From contig NZ_CP159483.1 of the NCBI RefSeq assembly GCF_042140245.1, positions 744,001 through 808,000 of the forward strand: 64,000 nucleotides of DNA, in the 5' to 3' direction. Positions 26,567-34,941 of the stretch are shown piece after piece; within the stretch, counting starts at the first letter, position 1, and every line of letters begins with the position of its first letter. Origin of the DNA: MH13 sp042140245. Its GTDB lineage: Bacteria; Pseudomonadota; Alphaproteobacteria; Rhizobiales; MH13. The notes beneath the pieces were generated by a model. That model was not told the origin of the DNA. It searched no databases and saw only the letters and a program-made list of their open reading frames with translations. The translations under genes were made by a program, and so were the position numbers.

Positions 26567-26714
26567 CAACAGACCTTGCGCTGAGCCAACGTGATTGACA
26601 TCTTGATCCCGGCGTACGCGCTCCGACCTGTTGTTGGCCATTTGTACGTTGTTGGTTCGTGCACACGCGCTTCAGGTCAGAGCCCGACCGCTTGTACGAT
26701 GGCAGGAGACTCCC

Positions 26715-27209
26715 ATGCTGAAGGCCCGCCGCGCCTTTGATGAAGGCCACCAGCGCAAGTTTCTGGTCATTCTGGATGATACACCTGAGTGCGAGCGTGC
26801 GGTTGTCTATGCAGCACGCCGGGCAGAGCGAACCGGCGGTGGGCTTTCAATGCTCTATGTCGTACCGCCGTCTGAGTTTCAGCACTGGCTGGGCGTGGAA
26901 GAGATCATGCGCGCCGAAGCACAGGCAGAGGCCGATGCAACCGTCGATCGCTATGTTGGCCTACTGCGCGCGCGCGGGCTGTCGCTGACGCCGGAACGCC
27001 TGGTGCGAGAAGGCACAGCGTTGGAAGAGATCACCCAGCTCATTCATGATGATGAGGACATCGCGATCCTGGTGCTCGGAGCAGGGCTTGGCAAAGAGGG
27101 GCCGGGGCCCCTGGTCAGCGCCATTGCCGCACGCGGCGGCGGGTTTCCAGTCCCAGTGACGATCGTTCCAGGCGATATGGACGATGCAACAATCGAAGCG
27201 ATTGCATGA
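26715..27209 (+). CDS. Universal stress protein (UspA) family
   Basis: 164 residues from the ATG preceded by CAGGAG; the frame is open upstream but without similarity. A single Usp domain: KFLVILDDTPECERAVVYAARRA at the N-terminus, a central ALEEITQLIHDDEDIAILVLGAG, and the nucleotide-loop region GLGKEGPGPLVSAI near the C-terminus. The canonical G-2x-G-9x-G(S/T) loop is only partly kept, so ATP binding is uncertain. It overlaps the next gene by four bases (ATGA). Confidence 0.82.
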   Translation: MLKARRAFDEGHQRKFLVILDDTPECERAVVYAARRAERTGGGLSMLYVVPPSEFQHWLGVEEIMRAEAQAEADATVDRYVGLLRARGLSLTPERLVREGTALEEITQLIHDDEDIAILVLGAGLGKEGPGPLVSAIAARGGGFPVPVTIVPGDMDDATIEAIA

Positions 27210-27445
27210 CCAAACTTGATCTTTCGCCAGAAAGACGTGCCGAGCTGGTCGTAAGGCTCCAGGCCTATTTTTCCGATGAGTTTGATGAACCCTTGAGCGC
27301 CTTTCGCGCTGAGGAACTGCTCACCTTCATGCTGAAAGAGCTGGGACCTTCACTCTACAATGCCGGTATCCAGGATGCGCGGGCTTTTCTCTCTGACAAG
27401 CTTGATGATCTCGACATCGAATTTTCCCTTGATGAGGGTACGTGA
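27206..27445 (+). CDS. DUF2164 family protein
   Basis: 79 residues, acidic, soluble. It matches the DUF2164 pattern: LSPERRAELVVRLQAYFSDE followed by FRAEELLTFMLKELGPSLYNAGIQDA (about 32-57) and an acidic end. Its function is unknown. It is translationally coupled to the Usp gene upstream (4-base overlap) and to the metallophosphoesterase downstream (overlapping stop/start), so these three are one operon. Confidence 0.8.
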   Translation: MTKLDLSPERRAELVVRLQAYFSDEFDEPLSAFRAEELLTFMLKELGPSLYNAGIQDARAFLSDKLDDLDIEFSLDEGT

Positions 27446-28188
27446 TGCGCTTTGCCGCTCTTGCCGACATTCATGGCAACGCGTTGGCACTTGAAGCTGT
27501 TCTTGCTGATCTTGAACGGCAGGCCATCACCGACGTTGTCAATTTGGGCGACGTGCTTTCTGGTCCCCTCGACCCGCACACTGTCGCCGAGCGACTGATC
27601 CCGCTCGGTTGGCCAACGGTGCGTGGCAATCATGATCGCTACCTTCTTGAGCAAAACCCGTCACAGATGGGGCCAACCGACGCCGTAACCCACAAAGCCC
27701 TAGCGCCTGCTCATTTCGATTGGTTGCGTACGCTACCATTCAGTTTGGTGCCTTTTGAAGGCGTGTTTGCCTGCCACGCGACACCACTGACCGACGAGCG
27801 CTATTGGATGGAGCGGGTTGAACCTGACGGCATGATCCGGCAGGCGACCTTGGCGGAACTGCATGCTGAGTTGGATGGCTTTTCTTCAGAAGCACGTCTT
27901 CTTCTTTGCGGGCACACACACATTCCGCGTTTGGTTCGACTGTCCAGCGGCGCTCTTCTGGTTAATCCGGGCTCGGTGGGTTGTCCTGCTTATGATGATG
28001 TCGTGCCCGTACCTCATGTCATGCAGACAGGAACGCCCAACGCCAGCTACGCCATTCTGCAAAAAACAAACGGTGTTTGGGACGTTACCTTTCGCTCAGT
28101 TCCCTATGATCACGATGGCGCTGCCGCCCAAGCGCGCGGCTACAACCGAGAGAGCTGGGCAAAGGGGCTGGAAAGCGGCTGGCTCTGA
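27445..28188 (+). CDS. Calcineurin-like metallophosphoesterase
   Basis: 247 residues, starting at the ATG overlapping the DUF2164 stop; a GTG three bases earlier is an alternative. Di-metal phosphoesterase motifs in order: ALADIHGNALALEAVL (DxH), VVNLGDVLSGPLDP (GD), VRGNHDRYLLE (GNHD), FACHATP, and LLCGHTHIPRLV with LLVNPGSVG (GHTH, NPGS). This is the YfcE/MJ0936-like group acting on phosphodiester or phosphomonoester substrates; the substrate is unknown. Confidence 0.85.
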   Translation: MRFAALADIHGNALALEAVLADLERQAITDVVNLGDVLSGPLDPHTVAERLIPLGWPTVRGNHDRYLLEQNPSQMGPTDAVTHKALAPAHFDWLRTLPFSLVPFEGVFACHATPLTDERYWMERVEPDGMIRQATLAELHAELDGFSSEARLLLCGHTHIPRLVRLSSGALLVNPGSVGCPAYDDVVPVPHVMQTGTPNASYAILQKTNGVWDVTFRSVPYDHDGAAAQARGYNRESWAKGLESGWL

Positions 28189-28223
28189 CGAGAGTCGTGG
28201 TCCGCCATCAACACATCTGCGCC

Positions 28224-28676
28224 TTACACCGGAAGACTGTTCGTCTCTTTCAACGTTTGAAGAGAAACAGCTGTTCTCACCTGCTGAACCGCGGGATGAG
28301 CAAGAAGCTTGTCGTTGATGAACTCTGACAGTGACTTCAGGTCCTTGGTGACGATTTTGACGTAATAATCCATGTCACCGGTCATGGCGTGGGCTTCCAT
28401 CACTTCAGGCAGGGCCGCAAACAGGTCACGGATGCGCTTGGAATTGTCCTCACTGTGCGTGGCCAGCGTGACGGAGATAATGCTGGTCAATCCAAAGCCT
28501 GTTTTTTCGCGATCCAACTTCGCGTGATAGCCGGTGATCAATCCCTCCTCCTCCAGCTGTGCACGCCGACGCGAACACTGTGAGGGTGAGAGCCCAACGG
28601 TTTCAGCAAGGTCATTGTTGGTGAGTCTGGCATCGCGTTGCAGCGCTGCAAGAATTCTTCGATCACTATCGTTCAT
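28224..28676 (-). CDS. Lrp/AsnC-family transcriptional regulator
   Basis: 150 residues. The N-terminal winged HTH (about 1-60) has DRRILAALQRDARLTNNDLAETVGLSPSQCSRRRAQLEEEGLI. A C-terminal RAM/ACT-like effector domain follows (about 68-145, with VMEAHAMTGDMDYYVKIV). It is divergent from hppD across a 138-base gap with three palindromes, so it is probably an autoregulated, tyrosine-catabolism-linked regulator of hppD. The assignment to that role is inferred from position. Confidence 0.88.
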   Translation of the reverse strand: MNDSDRRILAALQRDARLTNNDLAETVGLSPSQCSRRRAQLEEEGLITGYHAKLDREKTGFGLTSIISVTLATHSEDNSKRIRDLFAALPEVMEAHAMTGDMDYYVKIVTKDLKSLSEFINDKLLAHPAVQQVRTAVSLQTLKETNSLPV

Positions 28677-28707
28677 TTCTCATTTCCATGCGCTTTATTG
28701 TTTCTTG

Positions 28708-28763
28708 ATGCAAGTAATCTGCATAGATTCTTGAATCTGTGAATGATTTGCAAGAACCTTGCA
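28708..28763. promoter_or_regulatory. Cluster of palindromes in the lrp/hppD intergenic region
   Basis: Three inverted repeats: ATGCA-N7-TGCAT (28708-28724), AGATTC-TT-GAATCT (28725-28738) and TGCAAG-AAC-CTTGCA (28749-28763). The TGCAAG half-site recurs at 28709 and 28749, 40 bp apart, about four helical turns. This suits binding of a multimeric Lrp-type protein between the divergent genes. Confidence 0.6.
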
Positions 28764-28814
28764 TCGCTCCCGTGATATCGTTGGCCTTCAAAAAAATGAT
28801 ACGGGAGAACTGCT

Positions 28815-29933
28815 TTGGGTCCGTTTCCACACGATGCGCCTGCCGCACAGATCACACCGACCAACCCTGCCGGCACCGATGGGTTTGAGTTTGTCGAATT
28901 TGCGCATGCCGAGCCGGAGAAGCTCGACGTTCTGTTCACGCAGATGGGCTACACGCCCGTCGCGCGCCACAAAACCAAAGCCATCACGATCTGGCGGCAA
29001 GGCGACATCAACTATGTGGTGAATGCGGAGCCTGGCAGCCATGCCATGCGTTTTGTGGATAAGCATGGGCCCTGCGCGCCATCAATGGCCTGGCGGGTTG
29101 TCGATGCGCAGCACGCCTTCGATCACGCCGTTGCCAAAGGCGCTACACCTTACCTGGAAGATGATCGCACACTGGATGTGCCTGCCATTGTCGGCATTGG
29201 CGGCTCGATCCTCTATTTCGTCGACCAGTATGGCGAAAAGGGCTCAGCCTATGATGCTGAGTTCGAGTGGCTCGGCAAACGCGACCCGAAACCCGAAGGT
29301 CTCGGCTTCTACTATCTCGATCACCTCACCCATAATGTTTATCGCGGCAACATGGACACCTGGTGGGACTTCTACCGCGAGTTGTTCGGCTTCACTCAGA
29401 TCCATTTCTTCGACATTGAGGGCAAGATGACCGGGCTTGTCAGCCGCGCCATCACGTCGGCCTGTGGCAAGATTCGCATTCCGCTCAATGAATCCACCGA
29501 CGACAAAAGCCAGATCGAAACCTATCTGCACAAATATAAGGGCGAAGGCATTCAGCACATCGCTGTCGGCACCGAAAACATTTATGACGGCACCGACAGC
29601 CTGGCCGAGAATGGCCTACGTTTCATGCCAGGCCCACCAGACACCTACTACGAGATGTCACAAGCACGGGTGAACGGTCACGGTGAGCCGATTGAGCGGA
29701 TGAAAAAGCATGGCATCCTCATCGATGGCGAAGGCGTGTTTGATGATGCCGATGGCGACCGGATGACCAAGATCTTGTTGCAGATCTTCTCAAAAACAGT
29801 CATCGGCCCGATCTTCTTTGAGTTCATTCAGCGCAAAGGTGATGAAGGGTTTGGCGAAGGCAACTTCCGTGCACTGTTTGAGAGCATTGAGGAAGAACAG
29901 CTCCGCACCGGTGAACTGGTGGTGGACGCCTAG
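28815..29933 (+). CDS. hppD: 4-hydroxyphenylpyruvate dioxygenase
   Basis: 372 residues from a TTG start preceded by ACGGGAG at good spacing. It converts 4-hydroxyphenylpyruvate to homogentisate in tyrosine degradation. The N-terminal vicinal-oxygen-chelate domain starts at TDGFEFVEFAHAEPEKLD. The C-terminal catalytic domain has the iron ligands: His in YYLDHLTHNVYRGNM, His in EGIQHIAVGTENIYD and Glu in IGPIFFEFIQRKGDEGFGEGN. It is transcribed divergently from the Lrp-type regulator. Confidence 0.96.
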   Translation: MGPFPHDAPAAQITPTNPAGTDGFEFVEFAHAEPEKLDVLFTQMGYTPVARHKTKAITIWRQGDINYVVNAEPGSHAMRFVDKHGPCAPSMAWRVVDAQHAFDHAVAKGATPYLEDDRTLDVPAIVGIGGSILYFVDQYGEKGSAYDAEFEWLGKRDPKPEGLGFYYLDHLTHNVYRGNMDTWWDFYRELFGFTQIHFFDIEGKMTGLVSRAITSACGKIRIPLNESTDDKSQIETYLHKYKGEGIQHIAVGTENIYDGTDSLAENGLRFMPGPPDTYYEMSQARVNGHGEPIERMKKHGILIDGEGVFDDADGDRMTKILLQIFSKTVIGPIFFEFIQRKGDEGFGEGNFRALFESIEEEQLRTGELVVDA

Positions 29934-30177
29934 ACATTCCGCTCTTCCTTTGGCTTGAGCCTGTTCGTTGCCTTGAGACTGGTGATCAAGCCATCAGCGC
30001 GTGGGACTTTGCCCCAAAACTCAACTTAGAACCTTTCCAAACTAGTGCTTTTGCGCCATAACAGGTCTCAAAGAACGCCCCGAACGAAAACGTTTTGAGA
30101 AAGCGGTCGAGCGGGGCGTGACTTTGTGGTGGATCGCCCCCATATGAGGGTTAGCGCCATCCCGTTTGGAGGTTTTC
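29934..30177. other. hppD/NifU-type gene intergenic region with a nested inverted repeat
   Basis: No gene seen. ACGCCCCG (30075-30082) pairs with CGGGGCGT (30112-30119) around an inner palindrome AAAACGTTTT. It is about 60 bases upstream of the NifU-type gene and could be a terminator-like or leader structure; no T run follows. Confidence 0.4.
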
Positions 30178-30741
30178 ATGTTCATTCAGATTGAGTCGAC
30201 GCCAAACCCTGCGACGTTGAAATTCCTGCCCGGCAAAACTGTGCTGGAAGAAGGCACGCTTGATTTCCGCTCGTCTACGGGCTCCGAAAAATCACCACTG
30301 GCGCAGCGCCTGTTCGCGATTCCCGGCGTAACCGGTGTTTTCTTCGGTCAGGATTTCATCACCGTCACGGCCGATGTGGAAGACTGGTCTCACATCAAAC
30401 CTGCAATCTTGGGTGGGATCATGGAGCATTTCGTCACCGGGATGCCCATCCTCGTTGAGGATGCCGAAGAAGCCGATGAGAATGATGGCTCTGAGTTCTT
30501 TGCTGAGGACGACCGTGCCATGGTTGATACGATCAAAGAACTGCTTGAAACTCGCGTTCGCCCTGCTGTTGCGCAGGACGGTGGTGATATCACCTTCAAA
30601 GGTTTTCAAGACGGCGTGGTCTATCTGAATATGCGCGGCGCTTGCGCAGGATGCCCATCGTCCACCGCGACGCTGAAGAACGGCATTGAGAATCTTCTGC
30701 GGCACTTTGTGCCTGGCGTTGAAGAAGTACGCGCAAGTTAA
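30178..30741 (+). CDS. NifU-family Fe-S scaffold/carrier protein (Nfu type)
   Basis: 187 residues, starting at ATG after TTGGAGG. The N-terminal Nfu_N domain (about 1-88, FIQIESTPNPATLKFLPG, TGVFFGQDFITVT) and the C-terminal NifU-like domain (about 108-187) have the cluster-binding CAGCPSS. Such proteins carry 4Fe-4S clusters to target apoenzymes. MiaB, a radical-SAM enzyme encoded 3 kb away, is a plausible client type, but no link is shown. Confidence 0.9.
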   Translation: MFIQIESTPNPATLKFLPGKTVLEEGTLDFRSSTGSEKSPLAQRLFAIPGVTGVFFGQDFITVTADVEDWSHIKPAILGGIMEHFVTGMPILVEDAEEADENDGSEFFAEDDRAMVDTIKELLETRVRPAVAQDGGDITFKGFQDGVVYLNMRGACAGCPSSTATLKNGIENLLRHFVPGVEEVRAS

Positions 30742-30790
30742 CGCAGACAGACCAACGTCTCGACCTTGCTATTGTTTCCCTGCCGGAACA

Positions 30791-30816
30791 GATGGTGCGA
30801 AAGACTTTGCACCATC
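30791..30816. other. Hairpin upstream of tsaB
   Basis: GATGGTGC (30791-30798) pairs perfectly with GCACCATC (30809-30816), with further AAA/TTT pairing inside after one bulged G. It lies between the NifU-type gene and tsaB, with no T run after it. It may be a terminator relic or mRNA-stability element. Confidence 0.4.
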
Positions 30817-30878
30817 GACGCGTGATTAGAGGTTTCCCCGACTGCCCGTATCGGCCTTTGCCCGCCTAGGTAGAAGGC

Positions 30879-31607
30879 ATGTCGACTGAACCTCCCATGC
30901 CTTCCGAAACGTCCCACCTGATTTTGACCCTTGATACCGCTGGCCCAGCCTGCCAGGCGGTGGTTTCTGATGGGCCTGGTGTCATCAGTGCACAGTCCGT
31001 TGCGATGCTGCGTGGTCATGGGGAGGCACTGGTCCCGATGATTGAGCAGGTGCTGACCGACGCTTCGATCACCTATGACGACCTGGATCGCATTGGCGTC
31101 ACGGTCGGACCAGGATCCTTCACCGGCATGCGGGTTGGATTGGCCGCAGCCCGCGGATACTCAGCGACGCTCAATATTCCCGTGGTTGGGATTGGCACGC
31201 TTGAAGCCATGGCGCGGTCTGATCAACGTGAGAGTGGTATCAATGCGGTCCGATGCGTTGCCATCGATGCCCGCAATGGGTTGGTCTACGGCCAGCGTTT
31301 TAGCGCTGACGGTGTGGCGCTTGAGCCCGCCAATGTGATGGCCGATTTGGTTTTTGCCGCATCTGTGACCAACGGTGCCCGCCTGGTTGGCCCGGCAACC
31401 TCGATCATTGCCGCCTTGGCCCGTTCAGCAGGCAAGCGCATTACCCTTGGTGACACAGCGCAGGTACCGAGCGCTGCGGCATTGGCTGAGCTGGCCGCCA
31501 TCGGTGACGTAACCGAGAAACCCAAACCGCTTTATCTCAAACCGGCCGACGCCATAGCCGCCAAACCCGCCGGGTTACGTATTGGACTGGACACCAGCGC
31601 GGTGTAA
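30879..31607 (+). CDS. tsaB: tRNA N6-adenosine threonylcarbamoyltransferase complex subunit TsaB
   Basis: 242 residues. It shows the ASKHA-type fold of TsaB: LILTLDTAGPACQAVV at the start, VGPGSFTGMRVGLAAARGYS (about 72-91), and a central AIDARNGLVYGQRF. TsaB scaffolds TsaD and TsaE for t6A formation on ANN-decoding tRNAs. It is followed by rimI, with only 10 bases between, as in most proteobacteria. Confidence 0.93.
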   Translation: MSTEPPMPSETSHLILTLDTAGPACQAVVSDGPGVISAQSVAMLRGHGEALVPMIEQVLTDASITYDDLDRIGVTVGPGSFTGMRVGLAAARGYSATLNIPVVGIGTLEAMARSDQRESGINAVRCVAIDARNGLVYGQRFSADGVALEPANVMADLVFAASVTNGARLVGPATSIIAALARSAGKRITLGDTAQVPSAAALAELAAIGDVTEKPKPLYLKPADAIAAKPAGLRIGLDTSAV

Positions 31608-31617
31608 CCTTCAACGC

Positions 31618-32154
31618 ATGTCGCAGTCTTCCACGTTTGATGATTGGTACCACTGGGCCGTTGATCCGCTACGCGCCAGCGTTAGCCGATTGCGGATCGT
31701 CGAGGATGCAAGCGCAGAAGACGCAGAAGCTCTGGCAGACCTGCATGATGCGGCCTTTCCCATCGGCTGGAATGCTCAAGACCTTTCAAGCCTCATCGAC
31801 GATCCTGCTGTCACAACACGTATGATCCGACCGCTCAGTTGGTTTGGCCGCGGTCCAGTGGAGGGTTTTGTGATGGTGCGCCAAGCCAGCGACGAGGGCG
31901 AAGTGCTGACATTTGCTGTTGCGCAACACTGCCAAGGTCGTGGCTATGGGACCAGACTGCTGGATGACGCTCTGATGGCGCTGCGCCAAAAAGGGGTGCG
32001 CGCAGTGTTCTTGGAGGTTGCTGATGGCAATGAGAGCGCTATCACGCTCTACAGGCGACGCGGATTTGCGCAAGTTGGCGAACGGCCCGCCTACGCCACC
32101 TTGGCCGATGGATCGAAGGGCCGCGCGCTTGTCATGCGCCGCGAATACGGGTAG
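31618..32154 (+). CDS. rimI: Ribosomal-protein-alanine N-acetyltransferase (RimI-like GNAT)
   Basis: 178 residues, chosen at the ATG ten bases after the tsaB stop. The GNAT core includes LADLHDAAFPIGWNAQDL, LTFAVAQHCQGRGYGTRLLDDAL (acetyl-CoA loop Q/RGxG, about 103-125) and VFLEVADGNESAITLYRRRGFAQVG. RimI acetylates the N-terminus of ribosomal protein S18; the function is inferred from the family and the tsaB linkage. A ~25-residue N-terminal extension precedes the domain. Confidence 0.87.
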   Translation: MSQSSTFDDWYHWAVDPLRASVSRLRIVEDASAEDAEALADLHDAAFPIGWNAQDLSSLIDDPAVTTRMIRPLSWFGRGPVEGFVMVRQASDEGEVLTFAVAQHCQGRGYGTRLLDDALMALRQKGVRAVFLEVADGNESAITLYRRRGFAQVGERPAYATLADGSKGRALVMRREYG

Positions 32155-32184
32155 CCAGCCGGGCACCGGTTTGATGGAGTTCTG

Positions 32185-32625
32185 ATGCCGCAAAACGCTC
32201 GCCATCCTGACGTGCCGCTGGAAGATTTGTGCGCCCAGCGGGGCATGCGCATGACCGATCAACGCCGTGTGATTGCGCGGGTGATTGATGCAGCCGATGA
32301 TCACCCTGATGTGGAAGAGCTTTATGCGCGCGCGTCGGCCATTGACGCGAACATTTCCATGTCGACGGTCTATCGCACAGTGAAGCTGTTTGAAGAATCC
32401 GGCATTGTCGCCCGGCTTGATTTCGGTGATGGCCGTGCACGGTACGAACAGACACCGGATGAACATCATGATCATCTCATCGATGTGACAACCGGCAAAG
32501 TGATCGAGTTCTCAGATCCCGAAATTGAAGCTTTGCAGGAGAAGATCGCCGAACGGCTGGGGTTTAAGCTTGTCGATCATCGGCTGGAATTGTTCGGACG
32601 GCCTTTAAAACGAGAACAATCATGA
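32185..32625 (+). CDS. mur: Fur-family metalloregulator (Fur/Mur type)
   Basis: 146 residues. The N-terminal winged helix has GMRMTDQRRVIARVIDAADDHPDVEELYARA and ISMSTVYRTVKLFEE. The metal-binding hinge and dimer domain have DEHHDHLIDVTTGKVIEFSDPEIE. In rhizobia the Fur ortholog at this locus acts as the manganese regulator Mur, which is why the symbol is given; sequence alone does not separate iron from manganese sensing. It overlaps plsC by four bases. Confidence 0.85.
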   Translation: MPQNARHPDVPLEDLCAQRGMRMTDQRRVIARVIDAADDHPDVEELYARASAIDANISMSTVYRTVKLFEESGIVARLDFGDGRARYEQTPDEHHDHLIDVTTGKVIEFSDPEIEALQEKIAERLGFKLVDHRLELFGRPLKREQS

Positions 32626-33440
32626 TGGCCGATCTGCACCCAGGTGAGCGGCCACGCACCTGGGACATCGTTCGCGCAACGATCAAGATGATCCCACTGA
32701 TCATCGCGCTCATCGTGCTGGCGCCCTTGCAATGGCTGGCCAATCTGTTGCGGTTGAAAGCTGTTTCTTCTCGTTTGCCCATCGCGTTCCACGCCATCGC
32801 GCTTTGGTGCATGGGCGTTCGGGTGCGCTTTGAAGGCGAACCCTTGGCCAAGGGGCCGGTGGTGCTGGCTGGCAACCATGTGTCCTGGCTTGATATTGTG
32901 ATGATCGGAGCGCGTGGACGGTTTCGCTTCATCTCCAAAGATGATGTGGCTGACTGGCCTGTGTTTGGAACGCTTGCCCGGCTGCAAAACACGCTTTTCG
33001 TGAGCCGCACGCGCAAGACCGACACCGGCAAGATGACCGACACCATGCGTGAGGCGCTTGCCAACGGCGATCGGCTGGTGCTGTTTGCTGAGGGCACGAC
33101 CAGCGATGGCGGACAGGTGCTGCCGTTTCGTCCTGCCCTGTTTGGCGCACTGGTCGATGAGGCCAAAGATGTGATGGTTCAGCCCTTCACGATTGCTTAC
33201 CTGCGGCGCGATGGTCTGCCAATATCGCGTGGCCAACGGGCAACCTTGGGCTGGTATGGTGATCTTGATCTGTTGCCGAGCCTGCTCGATATCATTCACG
33301 GTGGTCCGCTGGATGTGGTGATGGTGCTCGGTAAGCCGATGAACGTTGCCGAAATTGGTGGGCGTAAGCGCGCAGCCAGGGCCATGGAAGAGACAGTGCG
33401 GCAAACGCTGGCCGTCAAGTTGCGCGGGCGCGATAGTTAG
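32622..33440 (+). CDS. plsC: 1-acylglycerol-3-phosphate O-acyltransferase (PlsC family)
   Basis: 272 residues. One or two N-terminal membrane segments (about 20-45) are followed by acyltransferase motif I NHVSWLDIV (HxxxxD), motif II around FVSRTRKTDT and motif III FAEGTTSDG. It acylates lysophosphatidic acid to phosphatidic acid. Since olsB is in the same window, it could instead be the OlsA-type enzyme that completes ornithine lipid; I cannot decide from sequence. It is translationally coupled to the Fur/Mur gene. Confidence 0.85.
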   Translation: MMADLHPGERPRTWDIVRATIKMIPLIIALIVLAPLQWLANLLRLKAVSSRLPIAFHAIALWCMGVRVRFEGEPLAKGPVVLAGNHVSWLDIVMIGARGRFRFISKDDVADWPVFGTLARLQNTLFVSRTRKTDTGKMTDTMREALANGDRLVLFAEGTTSDGGQVLPFRPALFGALVDEAKDVMVQPFTIAYLRRDGLPISRGQRATLGWYGDLDLLPSLLDIIHGGPLDVVMVLGKPMNVAEIGGRKRAARAMEETVRQTLAVKLRGRDS

Positions 33441-33531
33441 AGCCAACCTGTGATGGTTCGAACCCTAGGCGGAGCAGCGTTTTTTCGCTAAAGACCGCCG
33501 ATCCAATCCCTTTTTAGGTCACCGCACCCGC

Positions 33532-34941
33532 ATGAGCTCGAACAAACCCCTCGCCACCAAAAAGGTCTTCATCAAGACCTATGGGTGCCAGATGAACGTT
33601 TACGATTCTGATCGCATGGCCGATGCGCTGGCACCGGCTGGCTATGCGGCGACCCAGGATCAGAACGATGCTGATCTCATCCTGCTCAACACCTGCCATA
33701 TCCGCGAAAAAGCTGCGGAGAAGGTCTATTCAGAGCTTGGCCGTCTTCGCAAAGTGAAGGGCGAGCGCGCAGCTCTGGGCAAGGAGACGATGATTGGTGT
33801 TGCTGGCTGTGTGGCGCAGGCTGAGGGCGAAGAAATTGCCCGGCGCGCCGACGTTGTGAACCTGGTTGTTGGCCCTCAAAGCTATCAGGCCCTGCCTGAC
33901 ATGGTCGCTCGCGCCAGCCAAGGCGAGCGCGTGGTCGTCACGGAGTTTCCTGACGAGGACAAGTTTGATGCCATTGGCATGACGCCAAAAAAGGTGCTTG
34001 CCAGCCGCGGACCGACTGCCTTTCTGACCGTGCAGGAAGGGTGCGATAAGTTCTGCACCTTCTGCGTGGTGCCTTACACACGTGGCGCTGAGGTTTCACG
34101 CGATGTGGCAAAAATCTTGGGCGAAGCTCGCGCCATGGCGGAAGCTGGGGTGCATGAAATCACCCTGCTTGGCCAGAATGTGAATGCCTATCATGGTTTG
34201 GGGCCAGACGGTGAGCCTTGGTCTTTGGCGAAGTTGCTTCACGCACTCGCCGAGATCGATGGTCTCTGGAGACTGCGCTACACCACAAGTCATCCGCGCG
34301 ACATGGATGATGATCTCATCAATGCTCATCGCGATCTGCCGCAGGTGATGCCTTACCTTCATCTGCCAGTGCAGTCAGGTTCAGATCGGATCTTGAAAGC
34401 GATGAACCGACGTCACACGGGCGATGAATACCGCCGCCTGATCGACCGTATCCGCCAAGCACAACCTGATTTGGCATTGTCAGGCGATTTCATCGTTGGG
34501 TTCCCTGGTGAAACCGATCAAGACTTTGAAGACACGATGCAGCTGATCCGCGATGTCGAGTATGCGGCCGCGTTTTCGTTCAAATACTCACCGCGCCCTG
34601 GCACACCTGGAGCGTTGATGGACGATCATGTGCCGGAGGATGTCATGACGCAGCGCCTGCATGCACTTCAGGCCCTTATCACCTCTCAACAGCAGGCGTT
34701 TCAACAAAGCCGCGTCGGCCTCAGCTTCCCAGTTCTTTTTGAGAAGAAGGGACGCAATCCAGGTCAGTTGGTTGGGCGCTCGCCTTGGCTACAACCGGTC
34801 AATGTGCAGGCGCCAGACTCCATGTTGCGGACAATGCAAACGGTCACAATTACGCACACTGGCACAAATAGTTTGTTCGCAGACCTGACCGAATCGGGTC
34901 AAACTTCCACTGTTGAACCGCTCTTGGAGGCCGCCTCTTGA
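33532..34941 (+). CDS. miaB: tRNA-2-methylthio-N6-dimethylallyladenosine synthase MiaB
   Basis: 469 residues, radical-SAM methylthiotransferase. The N-terminal UPF0004 domain has three cluster cysteines in KTYGCQMNVYDSDRM, LNTCHIREKAAEKVYSELG and GVAGCVAQAEG. The radical-SAM CxxxCxxC is in QEGCDKFCTFCVVPYTRG. A C-terminal TRAM domain ends the protein. It adds a 2-methylthio group at A37 of tRNAs reading U-starting codons. It overlaps the TTG start of phoH. Confidence 0.97.
   Translation: MSSNKPLATKKVFIKTYGCQMNVYDSDRMADALAPAGYAATQDQNDADLILLNTCHIREKAAEKVYSELGRLRKVKGERAALGKETMIGVAGCVAQAEGEEIARRADVVNLVVGPQSYQALPDMVARASQGERVVVTEFPDEDKFDAIGMTPKKVLASRGPTAFLTVQEGCDKFCTFCVVPYTRGAEVSRDVAKILGEARAMAEAGVHEITLLGQNVNAYHGLGPDGEPWSLAKLLHALAEIDGLWRLRYTTSHPRDMDDDLINAHRDLPQVMPYLHLPVQSGSDRILKAMNRRHTGDEYRRLIDRIRQAQPDLALSGDFIVGFPGETDQDFEDTMQLIRDVEYAAAFSFKYSPRPGTPGALMDDHVPEDVMTQRLHALQALITSQQQAFQQSRVGLSFPVLFEKKGRNPGQLVGRSPWLQPVNVQAPDSMLRTMQTVTITHTGTNSLFADLTESGQTSTVEPLLEAAS

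Noticed and set aside
33441..33531. GGTTCGAACC motif (33455-33464) resembling a tRNA T-loop before miaB
   Set aside because: No acceptor, D or anticodon stem can be built in the 91-base gap; it is a plain 10-bp palindrome.
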